From HRBIN12 sp035762085 (GTDB lineage Bacteria; Actinomycetota; UBA4738; HRBIN12): DNA of 22,582 nt. Position numbers and translations under genes: made by a program. The DNA lies in assembly GCA_035762085.1 (NCBI GenBank), contig DASTPT010000016.1, positions 1 to 22,582 on the forward strand, read 5' to 3'. The notes beneath the pieces are model-generated. The model did no database searches and was not told where the DNA came from. It was given only the letters and a program-made list of their open reading frames with translations. How positions within the stretch are numbered: the first letter of the stretch is position 1; each line of letters begins with the position of its first letter. Positions 6,767 through 14,520 of the stretch are shown one piece after another.

Positions 6767-6784
6767 GTCTAGCGACTGAGACAG
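6765..6784. repeat. Inverted repeat CTGTCT-N8-AGACAG over the predicted dnaK transcription start
   Basis: CTGTCT (6765-6770) and AGACAG (6779-6784) are perfect 6-bp arms around eight bases. The repeat begins in the -10 box and spans the predicted start at about 6773. It could be a second operator. As RNA, only the right arm would be fully transcribed, so a leader hairpin is less likely. Confidence 0.45.
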
Positions 6785-6806
6785 CCGCACAACGAGGAGG
6801 AAGCTC

Positions 6807-8669
6807 ATGGCTCGAGCAGTGGGGATCGACCTCGGCACGACGAACTCCGTCGTCGCCGTCCTGGAGGGCGGCGAACCCGTCGTGGTCCCGAACACCGAGG
6901 GGTCCCGCACGACGCCCTCCGTCGTCGGCTACGCGAAGAACGGCGAGATCCTCGTCGGCGAGGTGGCGAAGCGCCAGGCGATCACGAACCCGGACCGGAC
7001 CGTTCGTTCGGTCAAGCGTTTCATGGGCGCCAAGGACTGGAGCGTCGACATCGATGGCAAGGGGTGGACCCCGCAGGAGGTCTCCGCCCAGATCCTGGCG
7101 AAGCTGAAGCGCGACGCCGAGGCGTACCTAGGTGACACCGTGACCCAGGCGGTCGTCACCGTCCCCGCGTACTTCGACGACGCGCAGCGCCAGGCCACGA
7201 AGGAGTCCGGCCAGATCGCCGGGCTCGAGGTGCTCCGCATCATCAACGAGCCGACGGCGGCCGCGCTCGCGTACGGCCTGGACAAGCAGCACGACCAGAC
7301 GATCCTCGTGTTCGACCTCGGTGGGGGCACGTTCGACGTGTCGCTGCTCGAGATCGGGGAGGGCGTCTTCGAGGTCAAGGCGACACACGGCGACACGCAG
7401 CTCGGGGGCGACGACTGGGACCAGCGCGTCATCGACTGGATGGTGAAGGAGTTCAAGAACAATCACGGCGTCGACCTGTCGAACGACCGGATGGCCCTGC
7501 AGCGCCTCAAGGAGGCGGCGGAGAAGGCCAAGATCGAGCTCTCCCAGGTCACCGAGACGCAGATCAACCTCCCGTTCGTGACGGCCACGGCCGAGGGCCC
7601 GCTCCACCTGGAGATGAAGCTCACGCGCTCGGAGCTCGAGCGGATGACGGAGGATCTCGTCGAGCGCTGCCGGGAGCCATTCGACCTGGCGGTGAAGGAC
7701 TGGGGCAAGGACGTCTCGGAGATCGACCACATCATCCTGGTCGGCGGCTCGACGCGGATGCCGATGATCCAGGAGCTCGTGCGCGAGCTCACGGGCGGCA
7801 AGGAGCCGCACAAGGGCGTGAACCCCGACGAGGTCGTGGCCGTCGGCGCCGCGATCCAGGCCGGTGTCCTGAAGGGCGACGTGAAGGACATCCTGCTCCT
7901 GGACGTCACGCCGCTCACGCTCGGCGTCGAGACGAAGGGCGGGATCTTCACCAAGCTGATCGAGCGGAACACGACGATCCCGACACGCAAGTCCGAGATG
8001 TTCTCGACGGCCGAGGACGGGCAGACCACGGTCGAGATCCACGTCGTCCAGGGCGAGGCCGAGACCGTGTACTCGCCCGGTGTGCGCTCGCTCGGCAAGT
8101 TCCACCTCATGGGGCTCCCGCCCGCGCCGCGCGGCGTCCCGCAGATCGAGGTCGCGTTCGACATCGACGCGAACGGGATCGTGAACGTCAGCGCCAAGGA
8201 CATGGCCACCGGTAAGGAGCAGCAGATGACGATCACCGGCGGCACGGCGCTGTCCAAGGAGGACATCGACCGCATGGTCCAGGACGCCGAGAAGTTCGCG
8301 GCCGAGGACCACCAGCGGCGTGAGGCGGCCGAGGCGCGCAACGCCGCCGACCAGCTCACGTATCAGGTCGACAAGTCGCTCGAGGAGTGGGGCGACAAGG
8401 TTCCGCAGGCCGACCGCGACGAGATCGCGAAGCTGTCCGACGAGCTGAAGGAGGCGCTGAAGGGGGAGGACATCGAGAAGATCAAGGCCGGCACCGACGC
8501 GCTGATGCGCAGGTTCCAGGGCGTCGGGCAGGCGATGTACGAGCAGGCCCAGGCCGGGGCCGCCCAGCAGGCCGCGGCCTCGGGCGGCGGTGAGGCCGGC
8601 CCGCCCGCCGGCGAGGAGGACGTCGTCGAGGGCGAGATCGTCGACGACGAAGGAGGTGCACAGCAGTGA
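6807..8669 (+). CDS. dnaK: Molecular chaperone DnaK (Hsp70)
   Basis: The 620-residue protein is a complete Hsp70. The nucleotide-binding domain opens with GIDLGTTNS (6-14) and contains VFDLGGGTFDVS and the VGGSTRMP segment. The interdomain linker LLLDVTPL lies near residue 362, followed by the substrate-binding domain and a helical lid. The C-terminus has the family tail VVEGEIVDDE. ATP-driven cycles let it bind and release exposed hydrophobic segments with DnaJ and GrpE. GAGGAGG lies 6 bases before the ATG. The last codons are GGAQQ; the Gly-Gly codons form part of AAGGAGGTG (8650-8658), the Shine-Dalgarno of the next gene, so the tail is shaped by translation signals. The promoter carries a likely HspR operator. 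Confidence 0.98.
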   Translation: MARAVGIDLGTTNSVVAVLEGGEPVVVPNTEGSRTTPSVVGYAKNGEILVGEVAKRQAITNPDRTVRSVKRFMGAKDWSVDIDGKGWTPQEVSAQILAKLKRDAEAYLGDTVTQAVVTVPAYFDDAQRQATKESGQIAGLEVLRIINEPTAAALAYGLDKQHDQTILVFDLGGGTFDVSLLEIGEGVFEVKATHGDTQLGGDDWDQRVIDWMVKEFKNNHGVDLSNDRMALQRLKEAAEKAKIELSQVTETQINLPFVTATAEGPLHLEMKLTRSELERMTEDLVERCREPFDLAVKDWGKDVSEIDHIILVGGSTRMPMIQELVRELTGGKEPHKGVNPDEVVAVGAAIQAGVLKGDVKDILLLDVTPLTLGVETKGGIFTKLIERNTTIPTRKSEMFSTAEDGQTTVEIHVVQGEAETVYSPGVRSLGKFHLMGLPPAPRGVPQIEVAFDIDANGIVNVSAKDMATGKEQQMTITGGTALSKEDIDRMVQDAEKFAAEDHQRREAAEARNAADQLTYQVDKSLEEWGDKVPQADRDEIAKLSDELKEALKGEDIEKIKAGTDALMRRFQGVGQAMYEQAQAGAAQQAAASGGGEAGPPAGEEDVVEGEIVDDEGGAQQ

Positions 8670-9121
8670 GGGACACCATCGTTCGCTGGGATCCGTTCCG
8701 TGACCTCGTCTCGATCCAGGACGAGCTGAACCGGCTCTTCGGCCGGACGTTCACCGGCGTGGAGCCCACCAGGCCGACGGCGGCGGGGGCGTGGATGCCG
8801 TCGATGGACGTCTACGAGACCGAGGACAAGATCGTCGCGATCATCGAGTTGCCCGGGATCGACCCGAAGGACGTCGAGGTCGCGGTCGAGGACTCGACGC
8901 TCACGGTCAGCGGCTCGCGCGAGTTCTCCTCGGAGATCCAGGAGGAGAACGTCCACCGGATCGAGCGCCGGTACGGCTCGTTCAGCCGTGCCATCACGCT
9001 CCCGCAGACCGCCGACACCGAGAAGGTCGAGGCCGCCTTCGACAAGGGCGTCCTCACGGTCGAGGTGCCGAAGGTCGAGAAGGCGAAGCCGAAGAAGATC
9101 CAGATCAGGGCGGAGGCATGA
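8666..9121 (+). CDS. Small heat-shock protein, Hsp20 / alpha-crystallin family
   Basis: This 151-residue ATP-independent holdase should bind unfolding proteins and hand them to DnaK and ClpB. After a short N-terminal arm (WDPFRDLVSIQDELNRLF), the alpha-crystallin domain runs from about 45 to 138 with the signature ELPGIDPKDVEV, the Arg-rich VHRIERRYGSFSR strand and the A-x3-x-GVL motif (AAFDKGVLTVEVPK). The C-terminal IQI matches the I-x-I motif that docks neighbouring subunits in the oligomer. The GTG start overlaps the dnaK stop as GTGA, with AAGGAGGTG seven bases upstream. Its place between dnaK and grpE is unusual: the classical actinobacterial operon is dnaK-grpE-dnaJ-hspR. It overlaps grpE as ATGA. 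Confidence 0.95.
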   Translation: MRDTIVRWDPFRDLVSIQDELNRLFGRTFTGVEPTRPTAAGAWMPSMDVYETEDKIVAIIELPGIDPKDVEVAVEDSTLTVSGSREFSSEIQEENVHRIERRYGSFSRAITLPQTADTEKVEAAFDKGVLTVEVPKVEKAKPKKIQIRAEA

Positions 9122-9753
9122 CCGGCAAGGACACGCACGAGGACCACGAGGAGCAGGACCGCCACAAGGTCCGCGTCGTGGACAAGCGACGCTTCCGCGA
9201 GTCGGGCTCGGCCCCGGAGGGGGAGACCGCCCCCTCCGGGGAGCCCACGCCCTCGGGCGAGCCCACCACCCGCGAGCTGCCGCCGGAGACGCCGGCGGAC
9301 CTGGAGGACGAGCTCGCGCAGGCGCGGCGGGAAGCCGACGAGTACCGCGACCACCTCCAGCGGCTGCAGGCCGAGTTCGACAACTACCGCAAGCGCACGC
9401 TGAAGGAGCAGACGCGTGCGGTCGAGCTGGCGGCCCAACCGACCATGCTCCGACTCCTCGAGGTCCTGGACGACTTCGACCTGGCGCTCGTCGCGGCCGA
9501 TCAGACGTCGGACTTCGAGAAGTTCCGCAAGGGCGTCGAGCTCGTCTACGCGAAGCTCGTCGACGCGCTCAAGGCCGAGGGCCTCGAGCGGATCCATGCC
9601 GAGGGTAAGCCGTTCGACCCCGTCGAGCACGAGGCGCTGATGCAGACGGGCGAGGGGGACGGCGAGCCGCACGTGGCCGAGGTATTCCGTCAGGGCTACC
9701 GGCTGAAGGGGACCGTGATCCGGCCCGCCAGCGTTCGCGTCGAGCGCTCGTGA
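9118..9753 (+). CDS. grpE: Nucleotide exchange factor GrpE
   Basis: The 211-residue protein releases ADP from DnaK. The first 60 residues are disordered and rich in Pro, Glu and Gly, with a tandem PSGEPT repeat (bases 9232-9267). A long coiled-coil helix follows (residues about 60-95, with LQRLQAEFDNYRKRT), then the four-helix and beta-wing part containing LLEVLDDFDLAL, FDPVEHEALMQ and the closing GYRLKGTVIRPASVRV. The ATG at 9118 overlaps the hsp20 stop as ATGA; the same frame stays open upstream but only as a shadow of hsp20. A perfect 12-bp GC hairpin lies within the low-complexity N-terminal codons, listed separately. dnaJ starts 10 bases downstream. Confidence 0.95.
   Translation: MTGKDTHEDHEEQDRHKVRVVDKRRFRESGSAPEGETAPSGEPTPSGEPTTRELPPETPADLEDELAQARREADEYRDHLQRLQAEFDNYRKRTLKEQTRAVELAAQPTMLRLLEVLDDFDLALVAADQTSDFEKFRKGVELVYAKLVDALKAEGLERIHAEGKPFDPVEHEALMQTGEGDGEPHVAEVFRQGYRLKGTVIRPASVRVERS
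9212..9241 (+). other. Perfect 12-bp GC hairpin inside grpE
   Basis: CCCCGGAGGGGG (9212-9223) and CCCCCTCCGGGG (9230-9241) are exact reverse complements around the six-base loop AGACCG. The stem is almost all G-C and lies about 95 bases into the grpE coding sequence, in codons for a disordered segment. Such a structure could slow ribosomes, protect or direct cleavage of the operon mRNA, or attenuate transcription. The sequence shows the repeat directly; the role is inference. Confidence 0.6.
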
Positions 9754-9763
9754 GGGGGCGCCC

Positions 9764-10927
9764 GTGAACGGCGACGTCAAGCGCGAGTGGTTCGAGAAGG
9801 ACTACTACCAGGTCCTCGGCGTAGCGAAGAACGCGACGCACGCCGAGATCAAGAAGGCGTACCGCAAGCTCGCGCAGAAGTATCACCCGGACGCGAACCC
9901 CGGGAACCAGTCGGCCGAGGAACGCTTCAAGGAGGTCTCGGCCGCGTACGACGTCGTCGGTGACGAGGAGAAGCGGAAGCGGTACGACCAGGTCCGCGAC
10001 ATGGCCACCTCCGGGTTCGGTGGCGCGGGCGGCGGGTTCCCGGGCGGCTTCCCCGGTGGTGGCTTCCCGGGTGGCGCGCGTGTCCGGGTCGAGGACCTCG
10101 GCGACCTCGGCGACCTGAGCGATCTCTTCGGGGGGCTGTTCGGAGGAGGACGTCGGGGGCGCTCGCGCACGCGCTCGCGCGTGGCCCATGGCGCCGACCT
10201 CGAGACGGACGTGACCGTCACGTTCGACGACGCGATGCGTGGCACGACCGTGCCGGTCCGCATCCAGGGACCCGCGCCGTGCGGGACCTGCGGCGGGAGC
10301 GGCGCCGCGCCGGGCTCGACGCCGGTCACGTGCCCGCAGTGCGGCGGGACCGGCGAGATCGCGGTGAACCAGGGGTTCTTCCAGATGGAGCAGCCGTGCC
10401 CTCGATGCCACGGCACCGGTCGGGCGGTCGAGCAGGCGTGTCCCACGTGCGGCGGCACGGGATCCGAGCGGCGCACGAGGAGCTTCCAGGTCAAGGTGCC
10501 CGCCGGCGTGAAGGACGGCGCCCGGATCAAGCTCGCCGGACGGGGCGAGCCGGGGCCTGCGGGCGCGGCCGGAGGCGACCTGTACGTCCGGGTGCACGTG
10601 CGTCCCCACCGGTTCTTCGGGCGCAAGGGGAGCGATCTGACCGTGGAGGTCCCGATCACGTACCCGGAGGCTGCGCTCGGGGCGAACATCAACGTCCCGA
10701 CGCCGGACGGGCCCGTCACGATGAAGGTGCCGGCCGGGACGCCCTCCGGCAAGACGTTCCGCCTGAAGGGGAAGGGGGCGCCTCGCAGGAACGGGACGGG
10801 CGACCTGTTGGTGACGGTGAACGTCGATGTGCCGGGCAAGCTCTCGAAGGCCCAGCGCGAGCTGCTGCGGCAGCTGCGCGAGGCCGAGAAGGAGTCCCCG
10901 CGCCGTCGGTTGGGCGTGGAGGCGTGA
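9764..10927 (+). CDS. dnaJ: Chaperone DnaJ (Hsp40, type I)
   Basis: The 387-residue co-chaperone stimulates the DnaK ATPase and delivers substrates. The J domain covers about residues 13-77 with the essential HPD at 41-43. A Gly/Phe linker with FPGG repeats (about 84-105) follows, and an Arg/Ser stretch (RGRSRTRSR) near 131-139. The zinc region has four CxxCxGxG repeats starting at C173, C190, C212 and C226, and the two beta-barrel substrate domains complete the protein. This is a full type I DnaJ. The GTG start at 9764 lies 10 bases after grpE with a GAGGGGGCG-like ribosome site. The extra segment EWFEKDYYQVLG before the J domain is common in actinobacterial DnaJ1. Confidence 0.96.
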   Translation: MNGDVKREWFEKDYYQVLGVAKNATHAEIKKAYRKLAQKYHPDANPGNQSAEERFKEVSAAYDVVGDEEKRKRYDQVRDMATSGFGGAGGGFPGGFPGGGFPGGARVRVEDLGDLGDLSDLFGGLFGGGRRGRSRTRSRVAHGADLETDVTVTFDDAMRGTTVPVRIQGPAPCGTCGGSGAAPGSTPVTCPQCGGTGEIAVNQGFFQMEQPCPRCHGTGRAVEQACPTCGGTGSERRTRSFQVKVPAGVKDGARIKLAGRGEPGPAGAAGGDLYVRVHVRPHRFFGRKGSDLTVEVPITYPEAALGANINVPTPDGPVTMKVPAGTPSGKTFRLKGKGAPRRNGTGDLLVTVNVDVPGKLSKAQRELLRQLREAEKESPRRRLGVEA

Positions 10928-10949
10928 TCTCGTGGAGGGGACGCGCGAC

Positions 10950-11351
10950 ATGAACAGGGACGAGTCCATGCGACGCGACGAACGCGCCGTGTACGTGATC
11001 AGCGTCGCGGCCGAGCTCGCCGGCGTGCACCCGCAGACGCTCCGGATCTACGAGCGCAAGGGACTGCTGCGCCCGAAGCGCACGTCGGGGAACAGCCGTC
11101 GGTACTCCGAGCACGACATCGAGCGCCTACGCATGATCCAGGAGCTGACCCAGGCCGAGGGCGTGAATCTCGCCGGCGTGAAGCGGATCATGCAGATGCA
11201 GCGCGAGCTCGACCGGCTGCACGACAAGATCCGCGAACTCGAGGCGGAGCTCTCGCGTCGACCGATCGTCGCCCCCGGCCGGCGGGGCGGGACCGAGATC
11301 GTCCCGCTGGGGACCTCGGTGGTGCTTCGGTGGGGGGAGACGCCCTCGTGA
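10950..11351 (+). CDS. hspR: Heat-shock repressor HspR (MerR family)
   Basis: The 133-residue protein has a MerR-type winged helix at about residues 14-82 (VYVISVAAELAGVHPQTLR, then YERKGLLRP, RTSGNSRRYS and INLAGVK-like VNLAGVKRI) and a coiled-coil dimerisation helix at about 83-110. The order and wording match HspR, which represses the dnaK operon with DnaK as co-repressor at HAIR sites. The gene follows dnaJ, its standard actinobacterial place. ATG 10950 is preferred because GTGGAGGGG lies upstream and residues before it would be a dnaJ shadow; ATG 10968 is also possible. The C-terminal 30 residues (GRRGGTEIVPLGTSVVLRW) resemble the HspR tail in being hydrophobic. It overlaps the next gene as GTGA. 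Confidence 0.92.
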   Translation: MNRDESMRRDERAVYVISVAAELAGVHPQTLRIYERKGLLRPKRTSGNSRRYSEHDIERLRMIQELTQAEGVNLAGVKRIMQMQRELDRLHDKIRELEAELSRRPIVAPGRRGGTEIVPLGTSVVLRWGETPS

Positions 11352-11857
11352 CCCGGGTCGTCGGCGATCGCGTGATCCTGCGGCCCTTCCGCCCGGAGGA
11401 GTTCGACATCGCCCTGGCGCGCGAGCCGTCCGAGGACGCCGCGCGGCGCGAGCTGCGGCGTCGCCGGTTGGCGCTGTCCGGCACTCGGACGGCGTGGGAG
11501 CTGATGTTCGCGGTCGAGGCGAGCGGCAGGCTCGTCGGGGACATCCAGGCCCGGTCCTCGGACCAGGCGATGCCGCCGGGCGTCTGGGAGGTCGGCGTCG
11601 ACCTGTGGGACGAGGGCGACCGGGGCCAGGGGATCGGCTCGGAGGCCGTGACGCTGCTCGTGTCGCACCTCTTCGCGCAGGAAGGCGCGCACCGCGTCCA
11701 GGCGACGACCGATGTCGACAACGCCGCGATGCGACGCTCGCTCGAGAAGTGCGGCTTCCGGTTCGAAGGCGTGCTGCGCGGGTTCATGCCCGTGCCCGAC
11801 GGGCGTCCGCGCGACTACACGATGTACGCGATGACGACCGACGATCGAGGGTACTGA
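11348..11857 (+). CDS. GNAT-family N-acetyltransferase (RimJ/RimL-like)
   Basis: The 169-residue protein starts with VILRPFRPEEFD, typical of the RimJ/RimL group that acetylates protein N-termini or small amines. The acetyl-CoA pyrophosphate loop is DRGQGIGSEA (family R/Q-x-x-G-x-G/A), and the closing motif is the NAAMRRSLEKCGFRFEGVLRG stretch, read here in two parts: NAAMRRSLEKCGF and RFEGVLRG. The GTG at 11348 overlaps the hspR stop as GTGA and has a GGGGGGAGA ribosome site; an in-frame GTG at 11330 is possible but would put the start inside that site. It sits between hspR and clpB with only 9 bases to the latter, so it is part of the heat-shock operon. The substrate is unknown. Confidence 0.88.
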   Translation: MTRVVGDRVILRPFRPEEFDIALAREPSEDAARRELRRRRLALSGTRTAWELMFAVEASGRLVGDIQARSSDQAMPPGVWEVGVDLWDEGDRGQGIGSEAVTLLVSHLFAQEGAHRVQATTDVDNAAMRRSLEKCGFRFEGVLRGFMPVPDGRPRDYTMYAMTTDDRGY

Positions 11858-11866
11858 GGAAGGTCG

Positions 11867-14461
11867 ATGGATCCGAACAAGCTGACGATCAAGACGCAGG
11901 CGGCGCTCGAGGGGGCGCGGGAGCAGGCGCTCGCGCGCAACCAGCAGGCGATCGAGCCCGAGCACGTGCTGTTCGCCCTGCTGTCCGACCCCGAGGGCGT
12001 CGTCTACCCGCTGCTCCACGACCTGGGCGTGGCGCCGAAGCCGCTGCGCGATCGCGTCGACTCGGCGCTCGACCGCCTGCCGAAGGTATACGCGCCGGGC
12101 ACCGAGGTCCGCATCTCCCAGGCCACCGGCGCCATGCTCGATGCCGCGTTCCGCGAGGCCGAGGCGCTGACCGACGAGTACGTTTCGACCGAGCACCTGC
12201 TGCTGGCGCTGCTCGGGGGCCACACCGCCGCGGCCGAGATCCTGCGCGAGGCCGGTCTGGAGCGCGACGCCGTCCTGGGGGCGCTGGCCGAGGTCCGCGG
12301 CCGGCAACGCGTGACGGACCAGAACCCCGAGGAGAAGTACCAGGCGCTCGAGCGGTACGGCCGGGACCTGACCGAGCAGGCACGGCGCGGCAAGCTCGAT
12401 CCGGTGATCGGCCGCGACGACGAGGTTCGACGCGTCGTGCAGGTGCTCAGCCGCCGAACGAAGAACAATCCCGTGCTGATCGGGGAGCCCGGCGTGGGTA
12501 AGACGGCGATCGTCGAGGGCCTGGCCCAGCGGATCGTCGGGGGCGACGTCCCCGAGGGGCTGAAGGACAAGCGCGTCGTGGCGCTCGACATCGGCGCGAT
12601 GGTGGCCGGATCGAAGTACCGGGGGGAGTTCGAGGAGCGTCTGAAGGCGGTCCTCCGCGAGATCGTCGACAGCGAGGGCCAGATCGTCACCTTCATCGAC
12701 GAGCTCCACACGATCGTCGGAGCGGGTGCGGCCGAGGGCGCCGTCGACGCCGGGAACATGCTGAAGCCGATGCTCGCACGCGGAGAGCTCCGGGCGATCG
12801 GCGCCACGACGCTGGACGAGTACCGCGAGCACATCGAGAAAGACCCGGCGCTCGAGCGGCGGTTCCAGCCCGTGTTGGTCGGCGAGCCGAGCGTCGAGGA
12901 CACGATCGCGATCCTGCGCGGGCTCAAGGAGCGGTACGAGGTCCACCACGGCGTCCGGATCCAGGACCCGGCGCTCGTCGCGGCCGCCGTGCTGTCAGAC
13001 CGGTACGTCACCGGGCGGTTCCTCCCCGACAAGGCGATCGACCTGGTCGACGAAGCCGCCAGCCGCCTGCGGATCGAGATCGACTCGATGCCGGTCGAGA
13101 TCGACGAGGTAGAGCGACGCATCAAGCAGCTCGAGATCGAGCGCGCCGCGCTGCGCAAGGAGACCGATCCCGCGTCCAGGGAGCGGCTCGAGCGGCTCGA
13201 GCGTGAGCTCGCCGACCTGCAGGAGCGGTCTGCGGGGATGCGAGCGCACTGGCAGCAGGAGAAGGAGCGGATCGACCGGATCCGCGAGCTGAACCAGCAG
13301 ATCGAGGACGCGCGTGGCGAGGCCGAGCGTGCCGAGCGCGACGGCGACCTGGAGCGCGCCGCCGAGCTCCGCTACGGCCGGATCGTCCAGCTCCAGAAGG
13401 AGATGGAGGTCGAGAACGCGCGTCTCGGCGAGCTCCAGACCGACGTGCGGATGTTGAAGGAGGAGGTCACCGAGGAGGACGTGGCCGAGGTCGTGAGCGC
13501 CTGGACGGGCATCCCGGTCAGCCGCCTCATGGAGGGCGAGATGGCCAAGCTCGTCCACCTGGAGGAGGCGCTGCACCGGCGGGTCGTCGGCCAGGACGAG
13601 GCGGTCCAGGCCGTCGCGAACGCGATCCGCCGCTCACGCGCCGGCCTGTCGGACCCGAACCGGCCGATCGGCTCGTTCCTGTTCCTCGGACCGACCGGCG
13701 TCGGCAAGACCGAGCTCGCGCGCGCCCTCGCCGAATACCTGTTCGACGACGAGCGCGCGATCGTCCGGGTGGATATGGGCGAATATCAGGAGCGGCACAC
13801 GGTCTCGCGGCTGGTCGGCGCGCCGCCGGGCTACGTGGGATACGAGGAAGGCGGCCAGCTGACCGAGGCCGTCCGCCGGCGTCCCTACTCGGTCGTGCTG
13901 CTCGACGAGCTCGAGAAGGCGCACGGCGACGTCTTCAACATCCTGTTGCAGCTCCTGGACGACGGCCGTCTCACCGACGGGCACGGCCGGACGGTGGACT
14001 TCCGGAACGCGATCGTGATCATGACCTCGAACCTCGGGAGCTCGGTGTTCCAGGACGACGGCGTCCCGCCGGATCGGCGCCGGGATGTGATCCTCGATGC
14101 GGTCGGGGGGACGTTCCGGCCCGAGTTCGTGAACCGGATCGACGAGATCGTCGTGTTCGACCCGCTGGGCAGGGGTGACATCGAGGCGATCGTCGACATC
14201 CAGATGCGGCACCTGCGCGAGCGTCTGGCCGAGCGCAAGCTCACGCTGACGCTCACGGACGGGGCGCGCGCGTACCTGGCGGAGAAGGGATACGACCCCG
14301 CGTTCGGCGCCCGGCCGCTGAAGCGTCTGATCCAGCGCGAGCTGCAGGACCCCTTGGCGCTGAAGCTCCTCGCCGGCGAGGTTCGCGAGGGGGACGAGGT
14401 GGTCGTGGACGCCTCGGATGGTCGGATCGACATCCGCGCGGGGGCGACGGTCGCCGGGTAG
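11867..14461 (+). CDS. clpB: Protein disaggregase ClpB (Hsp104 family)
   Basis: This 864-residue AAA+ hexamer extracts polypeptides from aggregates together with DnaK. The N-terminal double-repeat domain covers about 1-145. The first ATPase module has Walker A GEPGVGKT at 206-213 and Walker B VTFIDELHTIVGAG. The regulatory coiled-coil middle domain, which binds DnaK and distinguishes ClpB from ClpA and ClpC, runs from about 405 to 530. The second module has Walker A GPTGVGKT at 608-615, and the C-terminal domain ends with FGARPLKRLIQRE. Length is normal. GAGGAAGG lies just before ATG 11867, and no promoter is seen in the short gap, so clpB is likely transcribed with the dnaK operon. Confidence 0.97.
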   Translation: MDPNKLTIKTQAALEGAREQALARNQQAIEPEHVLFALLSDPEGVVYPLLHDLGVAPKPLRDRVDSALDRLPKVYAPGTEVRISQATGAMLDAAFREAEALTDEYVSTEHLLLALLGGHTAAAEILREAGLERDAVLGALAEVRGRQRVTDQNPEEKYQALERYGRDLTEQARRGKLDPVIGRDDEVRRVVQVLSRRTKNNPVLIGEPGVGKTAIVEGLAQRIVGGDVPEGLKDKRVVALDIGAMVAGSKYRGEFEERLKAVLREIVDSEGQIVTFIDELHTIVGAGAAEGAVDAGNMLKPMLARGELRAIGATTLDEYREHIEKDPALERRFQPVLVGEPSVEDTIAILRGLKERYEVHHGVRIQDPALVAAAVLSDRYVTGRFLPDKAIDLVDEAASRLRIEIDSMPVEIDEVERRIKQLEIERAALRKETDPASRERLERLERELADLQERSAGMRAHWQQEKERIDRIRELNQQIEDARGEAERAERDGDLERAAELRYGRIVQLQKEMEVENARLGELQTDVRMLKEEVTEEDVAEVVSAWTGIPVSRLMEGEMAKLVHLEEALHRRVVGQDEAVQAVANAIRRSRAGLSDPNRPIGSFLFLGPTGVGKTELARALAEYLFDDERAIVRVDMGEYQERHTVSRLVGAPPGYVGYEEGGQLTEAVRRRPYSVVLLDELEKAHGDVFNILLQLLDDGRLTDGHGRTVDFRNAIVIMTSNLGSSVFQDDGVPPDRRRDVILDAVGGTFRPEFVNRIDEIVVFDPLGRGDIEAIVDIQMRHLRERLAERKLTLTLTDGARAYLAEKGYDPAFGARPLKRLIQRELQDPLALKLLAGEVREGDEVVVDASDGRIDIRAGATVAG

Positions 14462-14481
14462 TCCCACGGCAGGCTCTCGGG

Positions 14482-14501
14482 CTCGCGAGGGCCGACGCGA
14501 G
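14482..14501. repeat. Inverted repeat CTCGCG-N8-CGCGAG between clpB and the envelope cluster
   Basis: Perfect 6-bp arms at 14482-14487 and 14496-14501 lie 20 bases after the clpB stop and cover the -35/spacer region of the next promoter. It may end the heat-shock transcript or serve as an operator. No T-run follows. Confidence 0.35.
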
Positions 14502-14507
14502 TGCCTC

Positions 14508-14513
14508 TAGACT
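14508..14513 (+). promoter_or_regulatory. -10 box (TAGACT) of a leaderless promoter for the envelope cluster
   Basis: TAGACT is followed by 7 bases (CGTCGGC) and the GTG start at 14521, so the message should begin at the start codon. No Shine-Dalgarno sequence is present. The arrangement copies that of the Fe-S reductase gene at 6672. Confidence 0.55.
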
Positions 14514-14520
14514 CGTCGGC

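Noticed and set aside
6687..6806. CIRCE element (HrcA site) before dnaK
   Set aside because: No TTAGCACTC or GAGTGCTAA-like arms are present; the HAIR-like site and the hspR gene explain regulation better.
10156..10185. Repeated GCGCTCGCGC units in dnaJ
   Set aside because: They encode the Arg/Ser linker RSRTRSR between the Gly/Phe region and the zinc domain; ordinary low-complexity coding sequence.
11048..12949. A 633-codon minus-strand open frame opposite hspR, GNAT and clpB
   Set aside because: It is the antisense shadow of conserved genes, with no recognisable domain. Long antisense frames are expected at this GC content.
13179..13207. Short repeats of CTCGAGCGG-like sequence in clpB
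   Set aside because: They encode the Glu-Arg-Leu heptads of the ClpB coiled coil and need no other explanation.
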